Below are positions 27,055 to 34,442 of a stretch of DNA of 64,000 nt, in pieces. Position 1 is the first letter of the stretch. Each line of letters begins with the position of its first letter. This stretch comes from Nocardioides sp. zg-1308 (GTDB taxonomy: Bacteria > Actinomycetota > Actinomycetes > Propionibacteriales > Nocardioidaceae): assembly GCF_013155375.1 (NCBI RefSeq), contig NZ_JABJQY010000002.1, positions 1,860,001 to 1,924,000 of the forward strand, written 5' to 3'. Below the pieces are notes generated by a model. It was not told the DNA's origin and did not search any database. It saw only the letters and a program-made list of their open reading frames with translations. The translations under genes were made by a program, and so were the position numbers.

Positions 27055-27163
27055 ACCAGCCGTGCGGTGCCCGCAGACCACCCCGCGGTGCGTCCGTCCC
27101 GAGGCGCCCCGCCGCAGGCGCGTGCCGTGAGCCGGGTTTGTCCAGACGACTCGCCGGGAGCGA

Positions 27164-27193
27164 ATGACATCGTTGTCGTTCGTCGCCTAGACT
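27164..27193 (+). promoter_or_regulatory. Vegetative-type promoter for the DUF3263 gene
   Basis: ATGACA (27164-27169), 18-base spacer, TAGACT (27188-27193). One of the best -35/-10 pairs in the window; it would give a leader of about 45 bases with a GGAGAAGG ribosome site. Confidence 0.55.
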
Positions 27194-27246
27194 GACGCCA
27201 GTCCGCTCGGTCACGGGTGGACGTGGGGTCGAGGAGGAGAAGGCAG

Positions 27247-27540
27247 ATGGACGCAGCGTCGCACATCGCAGCGGAGCAGGAGACTGCGGCCGGGCTGAGC
27301 CAGCGCGACCGCGAGATCCTCGAGTTCGAGCGGCACTGGTGGAAGTACGCCGGCGCCAAGGAGCAGGCGGTCCGGGACAACTTCGACATGTCCTCGACCC
27401 GCTACTACCAGGTCCTCAACGCGCTCATCGACCGTCCCGAGGCCCTCGAGGCCGACCCGCTGCTCGTCCGCCGGCTGCGCCGGCTGCGCGCCTCGCGCCA
27501 GCGGCAGCGCTCCGCCCGCCGCCTCGGCTTCGAGATCTGA
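27247..27540 (+). CDS. DUF3263 small helix-turn-helix protein
   Basis: A 97-residue actinobacterial protein. The DUF3263 core runs from about residue 20 (LSQRDREILEFERHWWKYAGAKEQAV) through RYYQVLNALIDRPEAL to the basic tail RRLRRLRASRQRQRSARR. The core looks like a small winged or simple HTH, so DNA binding is likely but unproven. The ATG at 27247 follows GGAGAAGG; an upstream start would add only a basic decapeptide. It has a good promoter and precedes the LytR_C gene by 49 bases, a pairing seen in other actinobacteria. Confidence 0.85.
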   Translation: MDAASHIAAEQETAAGLSQRDREILEFERHWWKYAGAKEQAVRDNFDMSSTRYYQVLNALIDRPEALEADPLLVRRLRRLRASRQRQRSARRLGFEI

Positions 27541-27589
27541 CCGGCACCTCCCGCGCTGCACCCACCACTCACGATTGGTCACCTTCCCC

Positions 27590-28165
27590 ATGACCTTCCC
27601 CACCTTCCCCAGGTTGCTCCGCTCGACCTCCGCCCTCCCTCCGCGCCGCGGGCCGCTGCGCCGCCCGCGTGACGAGCGGGGCGTGGCCTTCCCCTCGCCG
27701 CTCGTGATGCTCTCCGTGCTGGCGGTCGCGATGGCCTCGATCACCTTCGTCGCGACGCGCGATCAGGCGCCCACGGAGCGCCGCGTCGACAACACCGCCA
27801 CCATCGCCAGCGCCGACCAGTCGCCCAGCGCCGAGCCGACCGACACGGCCGTCGAGAAGCCGAAGCCCAAGCCGGAGCCCCGCATCAAGCGCGGCGAGGT
27901 CTACGTCGAGGTGTTCAACAACTCCGGCATCAAGGGCCTGGCCGCCATCACCGCCGCCAAGGCCACCGGCGTCGGCTGGGCCGTGGTCGGCGAGGACAAC
28001 TGGTACGGCGTGGTGCCGACCACCACGGTCTACTTCCCGCCGCGGCTCCGGGCCGCCGGCGAGCAGCTGGCGCTCGACCTCGGCATCAAGCGCACCGCGC
28101 CGGCGGTCGGCGTGATGAAGCGCGACCGGCTCACCATCATCCTCACCACCGACGCCCCCCAGTAG
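27590..28165 (+). CDS. LytR_C-domain membrane protein
   Basis: A 191-residue type II membrane protein: a basic cytoplasmic N-terminus of about 40 residues, one membrane helix (SPLVMLSVLAVAMASITFVA, about 37-56), a linker with a K-P-rich run (EKPKPKPEPRIK), and a C-terminal LytR_C domain (about 100-185; VYVEVFNNSGIKGLAAITAAK start). The domain is found at the end of LytR-CpsA-Psr wall ligases but here stands alone, so a role at the cell wall is inferred. The start is uncertain: ATG 27590 has no clear ribosome site and TTG 27575 is in frame. Probably co-transcribed with the DUF3263 gene. Confidence 0.78.
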   Translation: MTFPTFPRLLRSTSALPPRRGPLRRPRDERGVAFPSPLVMLSVLAVAMASITFVATRDQAPTERRVDNTATIASADQSPSAEPTDTAVEKPKPKPEPRIKRGEVYVEVFNNSGIKGLAAITAAKATGVGWAVVGEDNWYGVVPTTTVYFPPRLRAAGEQLALDLGIKRTAPAVGVMKRDRLTIILTTDAPQ

Positions 28166-28241
28166 TCCCGCACCGTCCCACCGGGCGGGCCGCCGGCCTG
28201 CCGGTTGGCCGGGCGTCCGCCCTGCGTGGTTGGCTTCGGTC

Positions 28242-29072
28242 ATGGAGTTCACCTCCGACGACGCGCGTGCCCACTACGACGCCGTGCGCGACGTCCTCGA
28301 CGGTGTCGTGGTCGGGCTCGACTTCGACGGCACGCTGTCCCCGGTCGTCGATGACCCCGAGGCGGCCCGCCTGCACCCGGGCGCGCCCGGGGCCCTGCTC
28401 GAGCTCGCCGAGGCGGTGCGCGCGGTCGCGGTGATCACCGGCCGCCCCGCGCGGCAGGCCATCGCCATGGGCGACCTCGACGCGCTCGGCAACGCCATGC
28501 TCGACCGCGGTGCCGAGCTCTTCGTCTTCGGCCAGTACGGCAACGAGCGCTGGTCGGCCACCGAGCAGCGGATCCGCTCGCCGCGCCCCCCTGCCGGCCT
28601 CGCGAGCTTCGAGCGCGAGCTGCCGGCGGTGCTGCGCGGCGCCGGCGCCGCCGACGCGTTCATCGAGCAGAAGGGCCTCGCCGTCGCCGTGCACACGCGA
28701 CGGATGGAGGACCCGGCGGACGCCTTCCAGCGCCTGGTCGAGCCGGTGGCTGCCCTGGCGCACCGCCACCACCTCACGGTGGAGCCCGGCCGCAACGTCG
28801 TCGAGGTCCGCTCCGGCGACATGCACAAGGGACAGGCCCTGCGGACCTTCGTCGCCGAGCAGCAGGCGAGCGGCGTGATCTTCGGCGGCGACGACCTCGG
28901 GGACGTCGAGGCGTTCGAGGCCGTCCGGGCGCTGCGCGCCGAGGGACTGCCCGGCCTGGTCGTGTGCTCGGCCTCCACCGAGCAGCCCCAGCTCGTCGAC
29001 CTCGCGGACGTCGTCGTCGACGGCCCCGACGGCGTGGTCGAGCTGCTCGGCGGCCTCCTCCTGCGTCGCTGA
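28242..29072 (+). CDS. otsB: Trehalose-6-phosphate phosphatase
   Basis: A 276-residue HAD-superfamily phosphatase completing OtsA-OtsB trehalose synthesis. The nucleophile motif is VGLDFDGTLSPVV (residues 29-41), motif II is in AVITGRPARQA, the substrate-recognition EVRSGDMHKGQALR holds the conserved lysine, and motif III is VIFGGDDLGDVEAFEA. A cap domain lies at about 100-190. The ATG at 28242 has no strong Shine-Dalgarno. It lies 76 bases after the LytR_C gene. Trehalose is a common osmoprotectant and cell-envelope precursor in actinobacteria. Confidence 0.94.
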   Translation: MEFTSDDARAHYDAVRDVLDGVVVGLDFDGTLSPVVDDPEAARLHPGAPGALLELAEAVRAVAVITGRPARQAIAMGDLDALGNAMLDRGAELFVFGQYGNERWSATEQRIRSPRPPAGLASFERELPAVLRGAGAADAFIEQKGLAVAVHTRRMEDPADAFQRLVEPVAALAHRHHLTVEPGRNVVEVRSGDMHKGQALRTFVAEQQASGVIFGGDDLGDVEAFEAVRALRAEGLPGLVVCSASTEQPQLVDLADVVVDGPDGVVELLGGLLLRR

Positions 29073-29136
29073 CCGCTGGGCGGACGCCCCTCATCCACAT
29101 CGTGGACTCGGTGTGCGCATCGTGAGACGGCCGCCC

Positions 29137-29142
29137 TAGGCT
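29137..29142 (+). promoter_or_regulatory. -10 element upstream of the SAM riboswitch
   Basis: TAGGCT, placing the transcription start at about 29149, the first base of riboswitch helix P1. Confidence 0.5.
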
Positions 29143-29149
29143 GAGCGTG

Positions 29150-29285
29150 CTCATCACGAGGGACTGAGGGAACGGCCCGACGAAGTCCCGGCAACCACCC
29201 ATGAGCCTCCTGCCCGGCCCACGCCCGGCAGTCATGGGAGCAGGTGCCAAATCCGGCCCACGCGAGAGTCGCGGGGACAGATGAG
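29150..29285 (+). ncRNA. SAM (S-box, SAM-I type) riboswitch controlling the ThrC-like gene
   Basis: The leader carries the S-box core: P1 ctcatc (29150-29155) pairs with gatgag (29280-29285); GGGACTG, then GGCCCGACGAAG and CCCGGCAACC (29187-29196) form the P2 region and kink-turn; P3 arms CCCATGA (29198-29204) and TCATGGG (29232-29238); GGTGCCAAATCC (29243-29254) is the J3/4-P4 core; and a P4-like hairpin CGCGA/TCGCG is at 29261-29273. The 3' strand of P1 abuts the AAGGAGGA ribosome site (29286-29293), so SAM binding probably blocks translation initiation rather than transcription. SAM-IV shares this core; the P4 hairpin favours SAM-I. It marks the downstream genes as methionine-related. Confidence 0.9.
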
Positions 29286-29297
29286 AAGGAGGACTTC

Positions 29298-30596
29298 ATG
29301 AGCACCGTGCTGCACGAGACCACCACCGCCGCTGCGTCGACCGGCTCGACCCGCAAGAGGCTCCGGGAGGGCGCCTTCGGCCATGCCCGCGCCCTGGCCT
29401 GCCGCGAGTGCGGGCACGAGGTCGAGCTCGGGCCGTCGTACGCCTGTCCGGAGTGCTTCGGGCCTCTTGAAGTGGCCTACGACTTCCCGACCGTGACGCG
29501 CGAGGAGATCGCCGCGGGTCCGGCCAACATCTGGCGCTACAAGGCGCTGCTGCCGGTGCCGTCCGACATCGAGCAGAGCCCCAACACCGAGCCGGGCTTC
29601 ACCCGCCTGCTCCAGGCGCACAACCTCGGTCGCGAGCTCGGCATCGACACGCTGTGGGTCAAGGACGACTCGACCAACCCCACCAACTCCTTCAAGGACC
29701 GCGTGGTGGCCTGCGCGCTGAGCGCCGCGCGCGAGCTCGACGCGAAGGTCTTCGCCTGCCCCTCCACCGGCAACCTGGCCAACGCGGTCGCCGCAGCGGG
29801 CGCGCGGGCCGGCATGAAGACGGTGGTCTTCATCCCGAGCAACCTCGAGAAGCCCAAGCAGGTCAACTCGGCCGTCTACACCGACCACCTCGTGGCGGTC
29901 GACGGCAACTACGACGACGTCAACAAGCTCGCCTCGGAGATCGCCGGCGAGGAGGAGGGCTGGGCGTTCGTCAACGTCAACGTGCGCCCCTTCTACGCGG
30001 AGGGCTCCAAGACGCTGGGCTACGAGATCGCCGAGCAGCTCGGCTGGCGCCTGCCCGACCAGGTCGTCATCCCGGTCGCCTCCGGCTCGCAGCTGACCAA
30101 GGTCGACAAGGCGTTCCGTGAGCTGGTCGCCCTCGGCCTCGTCGAGGACAAGCCCTACAAGGTCTTCGGTGCCCAGGCGACCGGCTGCTCGCCGGTCTCG
30201 GTCGCCTACAAGGCCGGCACCGACGCCATCCGCCCGGTCAAGCCCGACACCATCGCCAAGAGCCTCGCGATCGGCAACCCGGCCGACGGCATCTACGTCC
30301 TCGACATCTGCCGGCGCTCCGGCGGGGCCGTGGAGGACATCAGCGACGACGAGGTGCGCGACGGCATCCTGCTGCTCGCCCGCACCGAGGGGATCTTCAC
30401 CGAGACCGCCGGCGGCACCACGGTGGGCGTGCTCAAGAAGCTCGTCGAGACCGGCCAGCTCGACCCGACGCTGGAGACCGTGGTCATCAACACCGGCATG
30501 GGCCTCAAGACCCTCGACGCCGTCGCCGACCGCGTCGGCCCCGCCGCCACCATCGCACCCAGCTACGACGCCTTCGTCGCGTCCGGCGTCCTCTGA
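29298..30596 (+). CDS. Threonine-synthase-family PLP enzyme, probable sulfur-carrier-dependent homocysteine synthase (MetM-like)
   Basis: A 432-residue fold-type II PLP enzyme of the ThrC family. An N-terminal zinc-ribbon (C35, C38, C50, C53: CRECG...CPECFG) precedes the catalytic domain; PLP lysine is K133 in NPTNSFKDR, the phosphate loop is CPSTGNLANAVAAAGARAG. By family it would act on O-phosphohomoserine. Three facts argue against plain threonine synthesis: the SAM riboswitch in front, the CysO-like carrier 15 bases behind, and absence of hom or thrB. I infer gamma-replacement of O-phosphohomoserine with carrier thiocarboxylate to give homocysteine; I recall such a route from Streptomyces under the names MetM/MetO. 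A true threonine synthase remains possible. Confidence 0.85.
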   Translation: MSTVLHETTTAAASTGSTRKRLREGAFGHARALACRECGHEVELGPSYACPECFGPLEVAYDFPTVTREEIAAGPANIWRYKALLPVPSDIEQSPNTEPGFTRLLQAHNLGRELGIDTLWVKDDSTNPTNSFKDRVVACALSAARELDAKVFACPSTGNLANAVAAAGARAGMKTVVFIPSNLEKPKQVNSAVYTDHLVAVDGNYDDVNKLASEIAGEEEGWAFVNVNVRPFYAEGSKTLGYEIAEQLGWRLPDQVVIPVASGSQLTKVDKAFRELVALGLVEDKPYKVFGAQATGCSPVSVAYKAGTDAIRPVKPDTIAKSLAIGNPADGIYVLDICRRSGGAVEDISDDEVRDGILLLARTEGIFTETAGGTTVGVLKKLVETGQLDPTLETVVINTGMGLKTLDAVADRVGPAATIAPSYDAFVASGVL

Positions 30597-30611
30597 GAGA
30601 GGGAACCACCC

Positions 30612-30887
30612 ATGGCAGTCTCCGTCCGGATCCCCACCATCCTGCGCACCTACACCGGCGGCGAGTCCGAGGTCAGCGCCGAGGGCGACACCCTGGCCGC
30701 GGTCCTCGACGACCTCGACGCCCACTACGCCGGCATCAAGGGCCGCATCCTCGACGAGGCGGGTGCGCTGCGGCGCTTCGTCAACGTCTACGTCGGCAAC
30801 GACGACGTCCGGTTCCTCGAGGACCTGCAGACGCCCACCCCGGACGGCGTCCAGGTCTCGGTGATCCCGGCGGTCGCGGGCGGTTGA
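30612..30887 (+). CDS. CysO/MoaD-like sulfur carrier protein (MetO-like)
   Basis: A 91-residue beta-grasp protein ending VSVIPAVAGG; the C-terminal Gly-Gly is where an E1-like enzyme adenylates and thiocarboxylates these carriers. Its sequence (SVRIPTILRTYTGGESEV near the start, GDTLAAVLDDLDAHYAGIK, RFVNVYVGNDDVRF) is very close in pattern to mycobacterial CysO, which delivers sulfide to the cysteine synthase CysM. Here it follows the ThrC-like gene by 15 bases, with GAGAGGG as ribosome site, inside a SAM-controlled transcript, so homocysteine rather than cysteine is the inferred product. No MoeZ-type activator or Mec+ protease gene is in the window. Confidence 0.9.
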   Translation: MAVSVRIPTILRTYTGGESEVSAEGDTLAAVLDDLDAHYAGIKGRILDEAGALRRFVNVYVGNDDVRFLEDLQTPTPDGVQVSVIPAVAGG

Positions 30888-30900
30888 GCCGCAGCGACCC

Positions 30901-31371
30901 TCACGGCCCCCGTACGTCGACCACGGCGACGTGGCCGCGGCCGTCGACGCGCACCTCGGCGACGGCGCCGTCACGCAGCAGGTCCTCGGCCGCCGCCGCC
31001 TCGTCCTGCGGCAGGAACCAGCTCTCGATCCCGCAGCGCAGCTGCCACGACCGGTCGTCGCACGCGAGGTAGGGGCCCTCTTCCGGCCGTTCGCGCGACC
31101 ACCCGTCGGCGACCCACACCTCGCCGTCGGGGACGAGGCTGACGTAGACGTCGCCCCGCTCCCCGTCGTCGGGGACCTGCCCGCCGCGGGGCAGGTCGGG
31201 GTAGTCGAGCGCGACGTACGCGCCGCGGAACGGGTCGACCGGGTCGAGGGCCGCGACCCTCAGGAGGTAGGTCTCGCCGGTGGCCCGGGCGGAGAGCTGC
31301 GGGGCGACGGACAGGCCGACGAGGGCGAGCTGCGTCACGGCGACGACGGCGGTGGTGGTGGTGCGGTTCAC
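30901..31371 (-). CDS. GDYXXLXY-family membrane-associated protein
   Basis: A 156-residue protein with an N-terminal membrane segment (about residues 5-25, TAVVAVTQLALVGLSVAPQL) and an outer domain containing VDPFRGAYVALDYPDL, a variant of the G-D-Y-x-x-L-x-Y motif of this family, in which the first residues read G-A-Y. The function is unknown; family members pair with DUF2157/DUF4401 membrane proteins, as here. The GTG at 31371 follows GAGGAG and lies 11 bases after the DUF2157 stop, so the two form an operon. It is convergent with the sulfur carrier gene, 13 bases apart. Confidence 0.8.
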   Translation of the reverse strand: MNRTTTTAVVAVTQLALVGLSVAPQLSARATGETYLLRVAALDPVDPFRGAYVALDYPDLPRGGQVPDDGERGDVYVSLVPDGEVWVADGWSRERPEEGPYLACDDRSWQLRCGIESWFLPQDEAAAAEDLLRDGAVAEVRVDGRGHVAVVDVRGP

Positions 31372-31382
31372 GGGTCTGCTCC

Positions 31383-32609
31383 TCAGGAGGCGTCGGTGGG
31401 GGTGCCGGGAGAGCTCGGGGTGGGCGGGACGTCGAGGGCCTGGGCCAGCCCGCGGCGGGCCCGGTCGAAGAGGAACCCGGTGCCGAGGAAGACGGTGCCG
31501 AGCACCACGAACAGCCAGGCCCCGGTGACGATCGGCGCGAAGACCGCGAAGCTCTGGAACGTGGTGAAGACGACGAGCGCGGTCGTCGCCATCCAGGTGA
31601 GCGCCGGGTGGTCGCGCAGCGCGCCCAGCGCGACGAGGCCGACGGCGAGGGCGGCGTACGCGGCGACGGCCACGGCGGCGCGCAGCCAGTCGGCCGTGCC
31701 GACGTCCGAGGCGTCCGAACCGGTGGTCCACAGGGCGAGGACGCCGGCGCCCAGCAGCACGCCGATCGCACCGACCGGCTCGAGGATCCGGGCGCCGGGC
31801 CGGGTGACGGCGGCGAGCGCTGCCGCAGCGGCTGCGACGGCCAGCGCGAGCACGAGGGACGTCGACCACACGATGCCGTCCGAGCCGATGTCCGGGATGG
31901 CGGCGACGAACCCGGCCAGCAGCGCCATGCCGGCGGCCACGGTGCGCCAGGCGCGGGCGAACCGGTCGGCGCGCCCGTCGTGGACCACCGCCAGCGCGGC
32001 CGCGAGCACCGCGCCCGCGCCGAGGAGCACGACGGCGGTGAGCCCGCTCTGCTCGTCCCACAGCGGTTGGGTCAGCCACCACCCGACGCCGGTGACCACG
32101 CCGACGGCGAAGGGCGCGAAGGCGCCGGTCAGGTAGCCGTGCAGGAGGGCTCCGGCCGCCCACAGGCCGACGAGGCGCGGCTCGAACGCGGGGACCTGCA
32201 GCGACTGGGCGGCCTGGAAGACCATTGCGCCGAGGCCGAGGGCGGCGAGGAGCCGGGCGGCCCCGACGACGGAGGGGGACGCGCGCCGGTGGGCGAGCAC
32301 CTCGCCCCCGACGAGGAAGAACAGCCAGAGGGCCGCGACCAGCCCGAAGCGGGTGAGGGGAGCGAGCCGGTCGAGGTTGGCAGCCACCAGCCAGACGAGC
32401 CCGGTGCCGACGAAGGCACCGCCGACCCGGAGGAGGAGCCCGCCGAGGAGCGGCCGGGCGTGGCGCTCGGGTCGGTAGCGGGTCGAGATGCGCGCGGCCT
32501 GGCCCTCGGTGATGAGGCCCTGCGCGGTCCAGTCGTCGAGCTCGGATCGCAGCCAGGACAGCCGGCGCGGGGGGACGGGGCGGGGTGCGAGGCTGACGGA
32601 TTCGGTCAT
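31383..32609 (-). CDS. DUF2157 multi-pass membrane protein
   Basis: A 408-residue membrane protein. The cytoplasmic start (about 1-55) contains the helical DUF2157 signature LRSELDDWTAQGLITEGQAARISTRY, quoted here by its core WTAQGLITEGQAARI. Then come about eleven to twelve hydrophobic helices (60-395) and a short P/T-rich tail. Function unknown; no catalytic residues are evident. It is first in a two-gene unit with the GDYXXLXY protein, a pairing conserved across many bacteria. It is divergent from the SGNH hydrolase gene, with 125 bases between the starts. Confidence 0.8.
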   Translation of the reverse strand: MTESVSLAPRPVPPRRLSWLRSELDDWTAQGLITEGQAARISTRYRPERHARPLLGGLLLRVGGAFVGTGLVWLVAANLDRLAPLTRFGLVAALWLFFLVGGEVLAHRRASPSVVGAARLLAALGLGAMVFQAAQSLQVPAFEPRLVGLWAAGALLHGYLTGAFAPFAVGVVTGVGWWLTQPLWDEQSGLTAVVLLGAGAVLAAALAVVHDGRADRFARAWRTVAAGMALLAGFVAAIPDIGSDGIVWSTSLVLALAVAAAAAALAAVTRPGARILEPVGAIGVLLGAGVLALWTTGSDASDVGTADWLRAAVAVAAYAALAVGLVALGALRDHPALTWMATTALVVFTTFQSFAVFAPIVTGAWLFVVLGTVFLGTGFLFDRARRGLAQALDVPPTPSSPGTPTDAS

Positions 32610-32734
32610 GTCCCCACCGTCGTCCGCCGGTGGGCCGGTGTCGTGAGTACGCGGACCCGGGTGTGGGTGAGCCGTTGGGCGCTCCGTCGACCGGGGTTGT
32701 GCCGACGTTCAGGTCCGTGTGGTTCAACCGACCC

Positions 32735-33574
32735 GTGTCCAGCAAGCACCTGACCCGCGCCGGGGTGGCGCTCACCCTCCTCGGCGGCGTCGCCGGCGGT
32801 ACGGCGTACGGCGCCCGCGAGCTGCTGCAGCGCCAGGCCGCCCAGGCGCGGCGGGCGATCGGCAAGCCGCTGGGGGAGCAGGCGCCCTCGGCCGACAAGC
32901 ACTACAAGCGCAAGTACGGCGAGCCCGTCGACCTGCTCGTCCTCGGCGACTCGATCGCCGCGGGCCTCGGGGCGGAGCGGCCCAAGCACACGCTCGGCAG
33001 CCGCCTGGCGCGCGGGATCGCGAAGCACGCCGGCAGGTCCGTACGGCTGCGCACCGCTGCCGTCGTCGGGTCCGAGAGCAGCATGCTGGCCGGGCAGCTG
33101 GCGTCGCTGCCCGACTCCTACCGCCCCGACGTCGCCGTCATCATCGTCGGCGGCAACGACGTCACGCACCGGGTGCCGGTCGCCGAGTCGGTGCGCCACC
33201 TCGGCGCCGCGATCGACGACCTGCGCGCCCGGGGGGCCGAGGTGGTCGTGGGCACCTGCCCGGACCTGGGCGCGCTGCGCCCGGTCCCGCAGCCGCTGCG
33301 CGCGCTGGGCTCGCGGGCGTCCCGCCAGCTCGCCGCCGCCCAGCGGGCGGAGGCGCTGGAGCGCGGTGCCCGGGTGGTCTCGCTCGCGCACGTCGTCGGC
33401 CCGTTCTTCATCAGCAACCCCGACGAGATGTTCAGCCTGGACCGCTTCCACCCGAGCGCCCACGGCTACAAGCGGACCGCCAAGGCGATGCTGCCGTCGG
33501 TGCTCGCGGCCCTCGGGCTGGTGGAGGTCGTGCCGTTCGGGCACCACGTCCCGGGGGTGGGCGGGTCAGGCTAG
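32735..33574 (+). CDS. SGNH/GDSL hydrolase
   Basis: A 279-residue secreted or membrane-tethered esterase-type enzyme. The N-terminus has a signal-anchor (AGVALTLLGGVAGGTAYG, about 9-26). SGNH blocks are clear: block I LVLGDSIAAGLG (serine nucleophile, about residue 71), block III VIIVGGNDVTH (Asn) and block V SLDRFHPSAHGY (Asp-x-x-His). The substrate is unknown. Starts at GTG 32717 and GTG 32735 are both possible; I chose 32735, immediately before the basic SKHLTRAG and the hydrophobic segment. It precedes the methyltransferase gene by nine bases, yet that gene has its own leaderless promoter. Confidence 0.85.
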   Translation: MSSKHLTRAGVALTLLGGVAGGTAYGARELLQRQAAQARRAIGKPLGEQAPSADKHYKRKYGEPVDLLVLGDSIAAGLGAERPKHTLGSRLARGIAKHAGRSVRLRTAAVVGSESSMLAGQLASLPDSYRPDVAVIIVGGNDVTHRVPVAESVRHLGAAIDDLRARGAEVVVGTCPDLGALRPVPQPLRALGSRASRQLAAAQRAEALERGARVVSLAHVVGPFFISNPDEMFSLDRFHPSAHGYKRTAKAMLPSVLAALGLVEVVPFGHHVPGVGGSG

Positions 33575-33577
33575 GGT
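33572..33577 (+). promoter_or_regulatory. -10 element of leaderless methyltransferase promoter
   Basis: TAGGGT with six bases to the GTG at 33584; it overlaps the SGNH stop codon region. Confidence 0.5.
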
Positions 33578-33583
33578 TCGCGG

Positions 33584-34432
33584 GTGCGCACCACTGCTCG
33601 ACGAGCCGGCGAGGCCGTCAAGAAGGCGGCGAAGAAGGCCGGCCGCATGCAGGCGTCCCCCGAGCCGCTGGACCAGCCGCTCCCGGCGGTCGAGGTCGAC
33701 GCCCGGGCGGAGCGCCGGCGGCGGCTCCTCGCCAGCAACCTGACCGAGCTGGCCATCGAGTTCCGAACCGACAAGTGGGGCGTGCACAAGTACACCCCGC
33801 ACTACGAGCGCCACCTGCAGCACCTGCGGGGGGAGTCCTTCACGCTGCTCGAGCTCGGCATCGGCGGCTACAAGAAGCGCCGCAAGAGCGGGGCGTCCAT
33901 GAAGATGTGGCGCTGGTTCTTCCCCCGGGCCCGCATCGTCGGCCTCGACATCGAGGACAAGAGCTGGCTGACCCGCGGGCACATCCACACCTACCTCGGC
34001 GACCAGACCGACCCGGAGGTCCTGCACCGGATCATCGAGGAGCAGGGTGCGCCGATGGTCGTCATCGACGACGGCAGCCACATCCCCGCCCACGTGCGCG
34101 AGTCCTTCCGGATCCTGTTCCCGCTGCTGCCCGACGGTGCGATCTACTGCATCGAGGACACCCAGACCTCCTACTGGCCGGCCTGGGGCGGTCAGCTCGA
34201 CCCGCGGGCGCCCGGGACGTCGATGGACCTGGTCAAGGACCTCGTCGACGGCCTCAACCACGAGGAGTTCCTGGTCGAGGGCTACGAGCCGAGCTACACC
34301 GACCAGTGGGTCCGCGCGGTGCACTGCTACCACAACCTCGTGATCATCGAGAAGGGCGACAACCGCGAGGGCACCAACCGCGACCACGCCGCCCACCAGT
34401 TCCACGGCTCCTCCGAGCTCCCCGAGGCATGA
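33584..34432 (+). CDS. MycE-like SAM-dependent O-methyltransferase family protein
   Basis: A 282-residue protein. After a basic, lysine/alanine-rich start (1-45) it has the pattern of the MycE/TylE macrolide-sugar O-methyltransferases: AIEFRTDKWGVHKYTPHYER, the SAM-binding LLELGIGGYKKRRKSGASM, FPRARIVGLDIEDKS and the metal-site VVIDDGSHIPAHV (Asp pair). Such enzymes methylate sugar hydroxyls with Mg. No macrolide genes are nearby, so the acceptor is unknown; a cell-surface glycan is a guess. It starts at GTG, six bases after TAGGGT, and is followed ten bases later by the ATP-grasp gene. Confidence 0.82.
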   Translation: MRTTARRAGEAVKKAAKKAGRMQASPEPLDQPLPAVEVDARAERRRRLLASNLTELAIEFRTDKWGVHKYTPHYERHLQHLRGESFTLLELGIGGYKKRRKSGASMKMWRWFFPRARIVGLDIEDKSWLTRGHIHTYLGDQTDPEVLHRIIEEQGAPMVVIDDGSHIPAHVRESFRILFPLLPDGAIYCIEDTQTSYWPAWGGQLDPRAPGTSMDLVKDLVDGLNHEEFLVEGYEPSYTDQWVRAVHCYHNLVIIEKGDNREGTNRDHAAHQFHGSSELPEA

Positions 34433-34442
34433 GGGTCCCTGC

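Noticed and set aside
29298..30596. Plain annotation as the housekeeping threonine synthase
   Set aside because: Not excluded, but the SAM riboswitch, the sulfur-carrier partner and the lack of hom/thrB neighbours fit methionine synthesis better.
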